From NCBI RefSeq assembly GCF_032917945.1, contig NZ_CP136624.1, positions 372,001 to 436,000 of the forward strand: a stretch of DNA of 64,000 nt, in the 5' to 3' direction. Positions 1 to 8,379 of the stretch are shown piece by piece. Each line of letters opens with the position of its first letter. Positions within the stretch are counted from its first letter, which is position 1. The position numbers were made by a program, and so were the translations under genes. Below the pieces are notes generated by a model, which was not told the DNA's origin, ran no database searches, and saw only the letters and a list, made by a program, of their open reading frames with translations. The stretch comes from Bradyrhizobium sp. sBnM-33 (lineage in GTDB: Bacteria; Pseudomonadota; Alphaproteobacteria; Rhizobiales; Xanthobacteraceae).

Positions 1-91
1 GGCCGCTTTCGCGCGTCTGGGGCACGCCTTTGGGATATCAAATCATGCCCCGTACATATACGGATGGAAAACGCTACGCCCGGTCCGCACG

Positions 92-853
92 ATGACAGCG
101 ATGATGGCCTACAACAGCATATCGCGATGGTCCGGTGCGCTCGGCGTCTGCGCGATCATAGCCATCATCCGCCCTGCTCATGCCGAACCGCGTGCCGTGG
201 TCGAATTGTTCACCTCGCAAGGCTGTTCGTCGTGTCCGCCGGCCGACCAGATCGTCGGCGAACTCGCCAAGGATCCGTCCATCATCGCGCTGAGCATGCC
301 CATCGACTACTGGGATTATCTTGGCTGGAAGGACACGCTGGCGGATTCGCGTTTTAGCGCGCGTCAGAAGGCCTATTCGCATGTGCGTGGCGACCGTAAC
401 CTCTACACGCCGCAGATGATCGTCAATGGCTCGGCGCAGGTGATCGGCAGCGATCGCGCCGCCATCGAAGGGGCCATCAAGAATACCGGCAAGACTGAAG
501 GCGTGATGTCGGTGCCGGTGAAGATGACGTTGTCGGGCAAACTGCTCAACGTCTCAGTAGAGGCGAGCAAGGTGCCGACGGCGGGCCGCGGCGAAGTCTG
601 GATCTGCTCGGTCTCAAAGGCGGTGCCGATCTCGATCGGGCGCGGCGAGAATCGCGGCCAACAACTCACCTACTACAACGTGGTACGCAACCTCGTGAAG
701 GTCGGCGACTGGAACGGCGGTTCGGGCAGCTGGACCATTCCGCTTGAAAATATTTCCCGCGACGGCGTGGACGCTGCGGTCGTCTACGTCCAGGACGGCA
801 GTCGCGACAAGCCGGGCGCGATGCTCGGCGCCGCCATGACGGCGCTGCGCTGA
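92..853 (+). CDS. DUF1223 thioredoxin-like secreted protein
   Basis: This 253-residue protein has an N-terminal hydrophobic stretch ending in an Ala-His-Ala site near residue 31, so it is probably exported. The mature part opens with VELFTSQGCSSCPPAD, the hallmark of DUF1223, a thioredoxin-fold family with a CxxC pair (Cys45, Cys48). The family is widespread in alphaproteobacteria and its substrate is unknown; a periplasmic redox role is inference from the fold. The start is uncertain because ATG codons follow 9 and 12 bases downstream and no strong ribosome site is visible. It stands alone, with no co-directional partner within 400 bases. Confidence 0.9.
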   Translation: MTAMMAYNSISRWSGALGVCAIIAIIRPAHAEPRAVVELFTSQGCSSCPPADQIVGELAKDPSIIALSMPIDYWDYLGWKDTLADSRFSARQKAYSHVRGDRNLYTPQMIVNGSAQVIGSDRAAIEGAIKNTGKTEGVMSVPVKMTLSGKLLNVSVEASKVPTAGRGEVWICSVSKAVPISIGRGENRGQQLTYYNVVRNLVKVGDWNGGSGSWTIPLENISRDGVDAAVVYVQDGSRDKPGAMLGAAMTALR

Positions 854-1284
854 TTAGCTCCATCCCGGGCTATGAGGCCTAACTTTCCTGTCACCTTGAA
901 CCAGCTTCGCATAATCGGCGAAGTCAGAGCCGCGCGACATTTGCGAGAGCAGTCCCCAAAAACGAAAAAGGACCAACTTTCGTTGGCCCAGTATCGGGAT
1001 TAACTCCCTCTGCGAACAGGCCCGATCCCGACGGCCCCGGGGGGCTGGGGGCTGAGGAATCCGGAACCGAAAGGACCGGGCCAACGCAGGATTTTCTTTT
1101 CGCAATCTAGCGGGGCGGACGGTTGGCAGAAGTAGGGCAGCAATAAGATTCCGCTAACGATCCCGTGAATCGATATTTCCGGCTGATACCGGGCATTCGC
1201 CGCGGTTTCCTTCGTATTTACAACCCCCTTGCGGCGCCCTGCGGTTAGCGCAATCATGTAAATTGGATGACAGGAGGCCGCTCC
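854..1284. other. Intergenic region without a supported gene
   Basis: About 430 bases between two co-directional genes. It contains G/C-rich stem-forming stretches around 1020-1085 and a short stem (CCAAC-TTTC-GTTGG) near 973. The reading frames crossing it have no family signature. I see no tRNA or clear promoter; a small RNA cannot be excluded. Confidence 0.5.
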
Positions 1285-1656
1285 ATGACTCTGATTTCGG
1301 AGGAGACCGATCCAAGCGATAGCCGCGCAGTGGCGCGCGTCGCCACTGCGAGCCCGCCGCCGAATCGCGTCACGTTCAATCGCCTCGAACTCAACCGTAT
1401 CCTCAATCTGTATGGGCGCATGGTCGCCGACGGCGAGTGGCGCGACTACGCCATCGACTTTCTGAAAGACCGCGCGGTGTTCTCCGTATTTCGCCGCGCT
1501 TCCGAAGTTCCGATCTATCGCATCGAGAAAGATCCGCGGCTTGCGCGCAAGCAGGGCATGTACAGCGTGATCTCGGCGACCGGACTGATCCTGCGCCGCG
1601 GCCACGAACTCGAACGCGTGCTGCTGGTGATCGACCGCAAGCTGGCGGTGGTTTGA
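1285..1656 (+). CDS. DUF2794 domain-containing protein
   Basis: A 123-residue cytosolic protein. The ATG chosen follows an AGGAGG ribosome site eight bases upstream; an in-frame ATG 18 bases earlier would start before that site and is rejected. The core (RVTFNRLELNRILNLYGRMV, then DWR-type and IYRIEKDPRLARKQGMYSVI segments) matches DUF2794, a short family found almost only in alphaproteobacteria and without a known role. The length is normal for the family. It is monocistronic and followed within 10 bases by a dispersed palindromic repeat. Confidence 0.88.
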   Translation: MTLISEETDPSDSRAVARVATASPPPNRVTFNRLELNRILNLYGRMVADGEWRDYAIDFLKDRAVFSVFRRASEVPIYRIEKDPRLARKQGMYSVISATGLILRRGHELERVLLVIDRKLAVV

Positions 1657-1665
1657 CGAGCGGTT

Positions 1666-1753
1666 CGTAGCCCGGATGTAGCGCAGCGAAATCCGGGGCA
1701 GGTTTATCCGGCTGTGAGATTCCCGGATTGCGCTTCGCTCCATCCGGGCTACG
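1666..1753. repeat. Dispersed palindromic repeat (GTAGCCCGGATG type)
   Basis: The ends CGTAGCCCGGATG and CATCCGGGCTACG form a perfect 13-base inverted repeat, and the interior also carries complementary AAATCCGGG / CCCGGATT segments. It can fold into a long hairpin between convergent genes. Its right arm contains the stop codon of the GNAT gene. Such elements are common between genes in Bradyrhizobium and relatives. Confidence 0.8.
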
Positions 1754-2291
1754 AATTCACGCCATCCGTCGGCAGCGTCGTTGCGCCCTCACCCAGCGCG
1801 CGCTGCATCATGACCGTGTCGAGCCAGCGGCCGAACTTGAAGCCGACGCTGGGATGCGTCCCGATCATCTGGAAACCGCACTTGGCGTGAACGCCGATCG
1901 AGCCGGCATTGGCGGAGTCGCCGATGACCGCGATCATCTGCCGGTAGCCGCGCGCCTCGCATTCGGCGATCAGCCGCTTCATCAGTTGCAGGCCGATGCC
2001 GCGCCGGTGTGTGGCCGGTTTCAAATAGATCGAATTCTCCACCGTGAAGCGGTAGGCCGGCCGTGGCCGGTATGGGCCGGCATAGGCGTATCCGATCACC
2101 TGGCCTTCGACGGCGGCGACCAAATAGGGAAAGCCGCCATCCGACAGGGCTCTGAACCGCCGGGTCACCTCGGCGAGGTCGGGCGAAACGAGTTCGAACG
2201 TGGCGGTGCCGTAGCGCACCGCGTGCTCATAGATCTCGGTGATGGCGGGGAGGTCGGCCTCGGTGGCGGGCCGGATTTCGGGAGCGGACAT
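1749..2291 (-). CDS. GNAT family N-acetyltransferase (phosphinothricin acetyltransferase-like)
   Basis: A 180-residue single-domain acetyltransferase. It carries the GNAT acetyl-CoA loop HRRGIGLQLMKRLI near residues 95-110, and the surrounding pattern (PATEADLPAITEIYEHAV at the N-terminus, CGFQMIGTHPSVGFKFGRWLD near the end) is that of the Pat/YncA/MddA subgroup. That subgroup acetylates small amines such as methionine sulfoximine or phosphinothricin; the substrate here is inferred only. The last codons lie inside a dispersed repeat, so the C-terminal residues may have been changed by repeat insertion. No operon partner. Confidence 0.88.
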   Translation of the reverse strand: MSAPEIRPATEADLPAITEIYEHAVRYGTATFELVSPDLAEVTRRFRALSDGGFPYLVAAVEGQVIGYAYAGPYRPRPAYRFTVENSIYLKPATHRRGIGLQLMKRLIAECEARGYRQMIAVIGDSANAGSIGVHAKCGFQMIGTHPSVGFKFGRWLDTVMMQRALGEGATTLPTDGVNS

Positions 2292-2335
2292 GGCAAAAAG
2301 ATACCAGCAGACAAATCTCGATCAACGGTCTTTCC

Positions 2336-2365
2336 GCCATGCCCCGGATCAAGCCCGGGCATGGC
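2336..2365. repeat. Short palindrome (GCCATGCCC...GGGCATGGC)
   Basis: A near-perfect hairpin with complementary GCCATGCCC arms just upstream of the GNAT start, probably a minimal member of the chromosome's dispersed palindromic repeats. It has no T-run, so a terminator role is unlikely. Confidence 0.6.
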
Positions 2366-2371
2366 ACTGAG

Positions 2372-2404
2372 TAAAAGAAAAGCCCCGGCGCGAGGCCGGG
2401 GCTT
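2372..2404 (-). terminator. Rho-independent terminator of the Bax inhibitor-1 gene
   Basis: On the minus strand, a GC-rich stem (AGCCCCGGC / GCCGGGGCT) is followed directly by TTTTCTTTT. It lies about 30 bases beyond the stop codon of the BI-1 gene. Confidence 0.8.
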
Positions 2405-2432
2405 CAGCTCTTGAACCTGGGTCCGGCAGCGG

Positions 2433-3224
2433 CTAGTCGCGCTGGCCGAGGAGCTGCAGGAGCAGCGTGAACAGGTTGATGAAGTTCAGGTAGAGCGACA
2501 GTGCACCGGTAATCGCCGCACGCTCTTCAACGTCAGCGCCTCCCGAAGCGTAGCCATAGATGTACTCGTTCTTCAGCCGCTGGGTATCCCAGGCGGTGAG
2601 GCCCGCGAACACCAGCACGCCGACCACCGAGACGATGAACTGCAGCATCGAGCTCGCCAGGAACAGGTTGACCAGGCTCGCGATGATGACGCCGATCAGA
2701 CCCATGAACAGGAACGACCCCATGCCGCTCATGTCACGCTTGGTGGTGTAGCCGTAGAGGCTCAGTGCGCCGAAAGTCGCCGCGGTGATGAAGAACACCC
2801 GCACGATCGAGGTGTGCGTATACACCAGGAAGATCGACGATAGCGAAATGCCCATCAGCGCCGAGAACACCCAGAACAGCATCTGGGCGGTCGCGGGCCG
2901 CAGCCGGTTGATGCCGGCCGAGATCGCAAACACCATCACCAGCGGCGCGAGAATGAACAGCCACTTCAGCGGGCTGACATACATCGCGTAGCCGAACGGC
3001 GTCAGGAAGGCGTTACCGAACCGGGCGGCGGCGCCGGCCTGGTCGGTGGTCACGGCGGCCATGTAGACGCCGAGCGCCGCAAGGCCGGTGATGGCCAGGC
3101 CGATGCTCATGTAGTTGTAGATGCGCAGCATGTAGGCGCGCAGACCGGCATCGACGGCCGCGGCGTCAACGCGTCCGGCGGCCCGGCCGAAAGGAGATAC
3201 GTAGTTACGGTCTAGGTCCGACAT
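2433..3224 (-). CDS. Bax inhibitor-1/YccA family membrane protein
   Basis: A 263-residue inner-membrane protein with about seven hydrophobic segments, as expected for the BI-1/YccA/YbhL family. Supporting motifs are YMSIGLAITGLAALGVY in the first membrane segment, the mid-protein SLYGYTTKRDMSGMGSFLFM, and the C-terminal LTAWDTQRLKNEY, which carries the conserved acidic residue proposed to gate ion flow. E. coli homologues interact with FtsH or act as pH-dependent channels; the role here is inferred. It is monocistronic with its own terminator. Confidence 0.92.
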   Translation of the reverse strand: MSDLDRNYVSPFGRAAGRVDAAAVDAGLRAYMLRIYNYMSIGLAITGLAALGVYMAAVTTDQAGAAARFGNAFLTPFGYAMYVSPLKWLFILAPLVMVFAISAGINRLRPATAQMLFWVFSALMGISLSSIFLVYTHTSIVRVFFITAATFGALSLYGYTTKRDMSGMGSFLFMGLIGVIIASLVNLFLASSMLQFIVSVVGVLVFAGLTAWDTQRLKNEYIYGYASGGADVEERAAITGALSLYLNFINLFTLLLQLLGQRD

Positions 3225-3466
3225 GGTCGAATTCCCGTTGGTTGCCCGGCGGAGCGCAAGGGGTTTGCGGCGCCGGTTAGATTTCTATCTCAGATGTCCC
3301 GATCTGCCGACGTTAATCTTACGTCATCAACCCGGCCACTGATCTTGGCTGGTATGTGGGAAACTAACACATTCGACGCAAGCTTCCACGCGCGGCTGAA
3401 TGTCGCTTCTGCCAGCTTTTTCCGGGTAAAAGCAGTGTTAACCCCTGCCTCCGCCGCTACAAATTG

Positions 3467-6037
3467 TCACAAATTCCGTAACACGCTGGCCGGCTTCTGG
3501 TTCAAGGCCAACAACGTGCCGGCGAGCCCCAGCCCCACCGTGACGATCAGGGCGGCTGCGACCACCCCGGCCGCGCTGCCAGCCTGCCAGATGAAGCTGA
3601 GCGTCATCAGCCGCGTCACGATCAGCCACGCCGCGATCGAGCCTGCGATCACGCCGAATATGGCCGTGGCGAGGCCGATCAGGAGGTACTCGAGCGCATA
3701 GGCCCCGAGCAGCCGTGCCCGGGTTGCGCCGAGCGTCTTCAGGATCACCGCGTCGTAGACCCGGTGGCGATGGCCGGCGGCGAGCGCGCCGCCGAGCACC
3801 AGGATCGCCGAGATCAGCGTCACGGCGCTGGCGCCGCGGATGGCGAGCACGAGGTTGGTAACGACGGTGCCGACGGTCTCGAGCGCCTCGCGGACCCGAA
3901 CGCTGGTCACCATCGGAAAGGCGTCCGCCACCTGCTTGATGATTCGGGCGTCGCCGGCCGGGTCGGGGTGGACCTCGGACAGGGTCGCGACATGGCTGTG
4001 CGGCGCGCCCTTGAAGGCGTTGGGTGAGAACACCAGCACGAAATTGATGCCGAGCCCCTGCCAATCGACGTTGCGCAGATTGCTGATTTTGGCCTGGATG
4101 TCGCGGCCGAGTACGTTGACGACGATCTCATCGCCGATCTTGAGCTTTAGCCCGTCGGCGATCTTCTTCTCCAGCGAGACCAGCGGCGGCCCCTTGTAGT
4201 CCGCGCTCCACCATTTACCTTCGACCACCTTCGAGCCGTTTGGAACTTCGCCGGTATAGGTCAGGCCGCGGTCACTCTGCAGCACCCATTCCGTATCCTG
4301 CGACGGCTTGAGTTCGTCCGCCTTGACGCCGCGGGCGGCTACGATGCGCCCGCGCAGCATCGGCACGTCGTCGACGCTAGATTGCGGCGCGATCTGCTTG
4401 AGGAAGGCGCCGAAGCGGTCGGCGTCGGCGGTCGGGATGTCGATGAAGTAAAACGAGGGCGCGCGCTCCGGCAGCGCGGCCAGGAACTGCCGGCGCAGAT
4501 TGCCGTCGATCTGGGTAATGGTGACGAGGACCGCGAGCCCAAGCCCGAGCGACATCACCACCGAGGGCGTCAGCGCGCCGGGCCGGTAAATATTGGCAAT
4601 CGCCAGCCGCAACATGGTGATGCTGGACCGCGGCAGGCGCCGCGCCAGCGCCATCAGGCCGGCGGCGACGCCGCGCAACAGTGCAAACACCGCAACCGAA
4701 GCGACGACGAATACGGCGGCGACCCGCTTGTCATAGGCCAGCCCGATCGCGACCGCGACTAGCAGTGCGATCACCACGGCCATCAGCGCGAGATAGCTCC
4801 AGCGCGGGCGGTGCCATTCGCGGGCGACCTCTTCGCGAAACAATGCGGCGACCGGCACGTCGTGCACCCGGCCGAGCGGCCAGAGCCCGAAGGCGAGCGC
4901 GGTGAGCAGGCCGTAGAGGAACGACAGCGCCAGTTCGTCGGCGTGCAGGGCAGGGATCACCGGCAGCGGCAGCAATTTGCCGAATACGCCGACGATGGCA
5001 AACGGCAAGGCCGCGCCGGCGGCGAGCCCGATCAGCGAGCCAATTCCGGCGAGCACGATCACCTGCGTCAGGTAGATGGTGAAGACGTCGCGGCCGGTGG
5101 CGCCCAGCGCCTTGAACGAGGCGATGACGTCGCGTCGGCGATCGATGTGGCTCTTGACGGCGTTGGCGACGCCGACGCCGCCGACCAGAAGGGCGGCGAG
5201 GCCAACCAGCGTCAGGAATTGGGTGAAGCGGTTGATGGTGCGTTCGAGCTGCGGCGAGGCATTGTCGCGGCTGCGGATCCACCAGCCGGCTTCCGGCAAC
5301 GCGCTCCGGGCGCTGTTGACCAACTGGGCGGCGGCGCGTTCGTCGGCCGCATTGTCCGGCAGTTTTACCCGGTACATCCAGCGCACCAGGCTGCCCGGCT
5401 GCAGCAATCCGCTGGCGCGCAGGCTCGATTCGCTGACCAGAACGCGCGGGCCCAGGCCGACATTGCCGGCGAGCTTGTCCGGCTCGGCGCCAACCACGCT
5501 GCGAATCTGGACAGTGGCGTTGCCGATGCCGATGCGGTCGCCGAGCTTGAGATCGAGCCGCGCCAGCAGAGTGGAATCGACTGCCGCGCCGAACGCGCCA
5601 TCGCGTTCAGCCAGCAGATCCGACATCGGCATTTGGGGATCAAGCGTCAACTGTCCGAGCATCGGATAGTTGCCGTCGACCGCCTTGAGCTCGACCAGCG
5701 CCAGCTTGCCGTCGCTGGCGCGGGCCATCACCCGCAGCGCGGCCGCGACGGACACCTGGCCGCGCGCGCGCAGGAAAGCGAGTTCTTCCGGCTTGGCTTC
5801 GCGCTGTATCAGCGAGAATGCGACATCGCCGCCGAGCAATGTTCGGCCCTCGCGGGTCAGACCTTCGCTTAGGCTTGCCGCCACCGAGCCGACGCCGGCA
5901 ATTGCCATGACGCCGAGTGCGATGCAGGCGATGAAGACGTAAAAGCCGCGCAGGCCGCCGCGCAATTCGCGAAGCGCGTAGCGCAGCGCCAGCGAGGATG
6001 CGCGGCTCTTGTAGACCGGCTCGGAAATCGTGGTCAT
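3467..6037 (-). CDS. ABC transporter permease, FtsX/YbbP family
   Basis: An 856-residue permease with two FtsX-like halves. An N-terminal helix (FYVFIACIALGVMAIAGVGS) is followed by a large periplasmic domain. Three membrane helices with LLVGGVGVANAVKSHIDRRR follow around residues 275-400, then a second periplasmic domain and a C-terminal FtsX module. Its start overlaps the stop of the ATP-binding gene by 4 bases (ATGA), so the two are translationally coupled. The pair corresponds to E. coli YbbA-YbbP and lies beside a TesA-like gene as in E. coli. Export of a lipid or lysophospholipid-related substrate is inference; E. coli YbbAP substrates are poorly defined. Confidence 0.92.
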   Translation of the reverse strand: MTTISEPVYKSRASSLALRYALRELRGGLRGFYVFIACIALGVMAIAGVGSVAASLSEGLTREGRTLLGGDVAFSLIQREAKPEELAFLRARGQVSVAAALRVMARASDGKLALVELKAVDGNYPMLGQLTLDPQMPMSDLLAERDGAFGAAVDSTLLARLDLKLGDRIGIGNATVQIRSVVGAEPDKLAGNVGLGPRVLVSESSLRASGLLQPGSLVRWMYRVKLPDNAADERAAAQLVNSARSALPEAGWWIRSRDNASPQLERTINRFTQFLTLVGLAALLVGGVGVANAVKSHIDRRRDVIASFKALGATGRDVFTIYLTQVIVLAGIGSLIGLAAGAALPFAIVGVFGKLLPLPVIPALHADELALSFLYGLLTALAFGLWPLGRVHDVPVAALFREEVAREWHRPRWSYLALMAVVIALLVAVAIGLAYDKRVAAVFVVASVAVFALLRGVAAGLMALARRLPRSSITMLRLAIANIYRPGALTPSVVMSLGLGLAVLVTITQIDGNLRRQFLAALPERAPSFYFIDIPTADADRFGAFLKQIAPQSSVDDVPMLRGRIVAARGVKADELKPSQDTEWVLQSDRGLTYTGEVPNGSKVVEGKWWSADYKGPPLVSLEKKIADGLKLKIGDEIVVNVLGRDIQAKISNLRNVDWQGLGINFVLVFSPNAFKGAPHSHVATLSEVHPDPAGDARIIKQVADAFPMVTSVRVREALETVGTVVTNLVLAIRGASAVTLISAILVLGGALAAGHRHRVYDAVILKTLGATRARLLGAYALEYLLIGLATAIFGVIAGSIAAWLIVTRLMTLSFIWQAGSAAGVVAAALIVTVGLGLAGTLLALNQKPASVLRNL

Positions 6038-6747
6038 GAGTGCCCGTCGATACGGCCGGAGCGCAGCCGCACCACCCGGTCGCAGCGTTGCGCCAGCGAA
6101 CTGTCGTGCGTCACCAGCACCAGCGTCATGCCCCGCTCGGCATGCTTGGTGAAGAGCATGTCGACGATCTGCTTGCCGGTGGTTTCATCGAGATTGCCGG
6201 TCGGCTCGTCGGCGACGAGAATGGCGGGATCGGGTGCCAGGGCGCGAGCCAGCGCCACGCGCTGCTGTTCGCCACCGGACAATTGGGTCGGGTAATGATG
6301 GAGGCGCTCGCCGAGGCCGACCGACGTCAATTCCTTCGCCGCGCGCTCCGCTGCGTCGGGACTGCCGGCAAGCTCCAGCGGCACGGCTACGTTTTCCAGC
6401 GCCGTCATGGTGGGGATCAGGTGAAACGACTGGAACACGATGCCGACCTGGCGACCGCGGAAGCGGGCCAGCGCGTCCTCGTCGAGGGCATTGAACGGCG
6501 TGCCGTTGACCACCACCTCTCCGCTGTCAGGACGTTCCAACCCCGCCATCACCATCAGCAAGGTCGATTTACCCGAACCTGACGGCCCGATCAGGCCGAT
6601 CGCCTCGCCGGATGCCACACGAAGGCTGATATCTTTCAGGATATGAACGCGGGCGGCGCCTGTGCCGAGCGAGATGTTGACGTTGGAGATGGAAATGGTG
6701 TCCGGCCCGACGCCGGTCAGTGAAGAGGGTTCGATGAGACTGTCCAT
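6034..6747 (-). CDS. ABC transporter ATP-binding protein, LolD/YbbA family
   Basis: A 237-residue ATPase with Walker A GPSGSGKST, Q-loop VFQSFHLIPTMTALENV, signature LSGGEQQRVALARAL, Walker B ILVADEPTGNLD and the switch His in LVTHD. The YbbA/LolD/MacB subgroup is indicated by its length and the LIPTMTALENVAVPLEL segment. The reading frame is open far upstream, but that part is antisense to the divergent esterase. The start chosen gives the family's normal length. It overlaps the downstream permease by 4 bases and diverges from the TesA-like gene, leaving only about 50 bases for both promoters. Confidence 0.92.
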   Translation of the reverse strand: MDSLIEPSSLTGVGPDTISISNVNISLGTGAARVHILKDISLRVASGEAIGLIGPSGSGKSTLLMVMAGLERPDSGEVVVNGTPFNALDEDALARFRGRQVGIVFQSFHLIPTMTALENVAVPLELAGSPDAAERAAKELTSVGLGERLHHYPTQLSGGEQQRVALARALAPDPAILVADEPTGNLDETTGKQIVDMLFTKHAERGMTLVLVTHDSSLAQRCDRVVRLRSGRIDGHS

Positions 6748-6796
6748 GGCTCGGTCATATGGCACTTCCACCGCTCGGGTCGAGGGCTTGAAACAG

Positions 6797-7456
6797 ATGT
6801 TTGCGCACATACGCGTGTTGATTGTGGCTTTGATGACGGCCGGGCCGGCTTTGGCCCAGACGCAAGCCCCGGCCACTGCACCCGCCAAACCGGTCAAAAT
6901 GGTCGTTCTCGGTGATTCCTTGAGCGCTGGCCTCGGCCTGTCTGCGCCGGCAGCATTCCCCGCCCGCCTACAAAAAGCGTTAAGCGACAAGGGGATAAAG
7001 GTCGACATGATCAATGCCGGGGTGTCCGGCGATACCACGTCCGGCGGTCGCGACCGCCTGGATTGGTCGATCCCGGAGGGAACCGAGGCGGTCATTCTCG
7101 AGCTCGGCGCCAACGACGCCTTGCGCGGGATCGATCCCGCCGTCACCCGCGCGGCGCTGAGCGATATCCTGACCCGGCTGAAGGCGCGCAACATCGCCGT
7201 TCTCTTGTGCGGGATGCTGGCGCCGCCCAATTACGGCAGCGAATATGCGGCGCGCTTCAACGCCATCTATCCGGAGCTATCCAAATCGTTCGGCGTGCCG
7301 CTCTACCCGTTTTTCCTGGAGGGGGTTGCGAGCGAGGCCAAGCTCAACCAGGCCGACGGAATTCATCCGACAGCCGAGGGTGTCGACATTATCGTGAAGA
7401 ATATTCTGCCCATGGTGGAGGCATTTGTTGGCACGATCTCCCGGCAGCGGAGTTGA
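6797..7456 (+). CDS. Arylesterase / TesA-like SGNH hydrolase
   Basis: A 219-residue secreted hydrolase. Residues 1-20 form a signal peptide ending ALA. Block I follows (VVLGDSLSAG, nucleophile Ser41), then the block III motif ELGANDALRG and the Asp/His pair in DGIHPTAEG, giving a full SGNH triad. E. coli TesA is a periplasmic thioesterase I / lysophospholipase L1 / arylesterase. The divergent YbbAP-like exporter is the same neighbour as in E. coli, which supports a lipid-related role. Longer in-frame starts would place residues before the signal peptide and overlap the ABC gene. Confidence 0.92.
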   Translation: MFAHIRVLIVALMTAGPALAQTQAPATAPAKPVKMVVLGDSLSAGLGLSAPAAFPARLQKALSDKGIKVDMINAGVSGDTTSGGRDRLDWSIPEGTEAVILELGANDALRGIDPAVTRAALSDILTRLKARNIAVLLCGMLAPPNYGSEYAARFNAIYPELSKSFGVPLYPFFLEGVASEAKLNQADGIHPTAEGVDIIVKNILPMVEAFVGTISRQRS

Positions 7457-7633
7457 AAAAAGCAGCAACGAATGAGGTTACCCCAAGCTTTTCCCTTACC
7501 ATTGCGGAGTGCTCGCGCCGCGTGCTTCGCAGGGTCACATAAGTCGGGTAGGAATTGGTAATCGGTGATTCGTCACCGGGTTTGCTTCCAGGCGTAAGCC
7601 TCAAGCTTGCGCCTTCGCATCGAGGATTTTGCG

Positions 7634-8170
7634 ATGCCGCGTTTGTTTGCTGGACTGGAAATTCCGGCCGAGATCGGCCAGAGCCTTTCCAATTTGCGTG
7701 GCGGCCTTCCCGGCGCACGCTGGATCGATCCCGAAAATTATCACGTCACCTTGCGCTTCATTGGCGATATCGACGGCATGTCGGCGAATGAAATCGCCTC
7801 GATGCTGTTTCGGGTCAACCGCAAGCCGTTCGAAGTCAAGGTGCAGGGGCTGCAGAGCTTTGGGGGCAAGAAACCGCGCGCAGTGGTCGCTTCCGTCGAG
7901 CCGAGCCGGCCGCTGATCGAGCTGCAGGCCGAGCTCGAAAGGCTGATGCAGCGGCTCGGGCTCGATCCGGAGGGGCGCAAATTCATTCCCCATGTGACGC
8001 TGGCGCGGCTGCATGACGCCTCGAGCCAGGACGTTGCCGATTATCTCTCGGTGCGCGGCTATTTCCCGAGCCGCACGTTCTGGGCTTCGCGCTTCGTGTT
8101 GTTCTCGTCCCGCGCGTCCACCGGCGGCGGGCCCTATGTGGTCGAGGATTCCTACGCGCTGAGTGCGTGA
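7634..8170 (+). CDS. thpR: RNA 2',3'-cyclic phosphodiesterase
   Basis: A 178-residue member of the 2H phosphoesterase superfamily. Two HxTL motifs, HVTLRFIG (His37) and HVTLARL (about His119), form the catalytic site. The N-terminal PRLFAGLEIP is typical of ThpR, formerly called 2'-5' RNA ligase. The enzyme opens 2',3'-cyclic phosphates on RNA ends. The start at MPRLFAG matches the family; an in-frame ATG 27 bases upstream would add residues unlike the family. It is followed at once by a dispersed repeat. Confidence 0.93.
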   Translation: MPRLFAGLEIPAEIGQSLSNLRGGLPGARWIDPENYHVTLRFIGDIDGMSANEIASMLFRVNRKPFEVKVQGLQSFGGKKPRAVVASVEPSRPLIELQAELERLMQRLGLDPEGRKFIPHVTLARLHDASSQDVADYLSVRGYFPSRTFWASRFVLFSSRASTGGGPYVVEDSYALSA

Positions 8171-8196
8171 GGGCAGGCTCGCGGTATTCTCCTGCT

Positions 8197-8297
8197 GTCA
8201 TCATCCGCGAAAGCGGATGATCCAGCATACCAGAGACGCCTGATATAGATCCGAAAGGCCGCGGCGTACTGGATACCCCGCCTTCGCGGGGTATGAC
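8197..8297. repeat. Dispersed palindromic repeat, GTACTGGAT family, copy 1
   Basis: About 100 bases between thpR and zapE. It has GTCATCATCCGC at the left end and the right-hand module GGCGTACTGGATACCCC...GGGGTATGAC, with an inner CCCGCCTTCGCGGGG stem. Copies 2 and 3 lie at 16554 and 21126. The right end creates an in-frame ATG ahead of zapE that should not be taken as its start. Confidence 0.8.
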
Positions 8298-8379
8298 GAT
8301 CCAGGAATGGCTTCATCAGCATACCCCCAGCACCAATTCACGGCTTGCAATTTCCGCACGCTTGAGGCCGAAAGGGGTC

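Noticed and set aside
8293..8379. N-terminal extension of ZapE from an upstream ATG
   Set aside because: The ATG is created by a dispersed repeat, the added residues are not family-like, and the downstream ATG has a good ribosome site.
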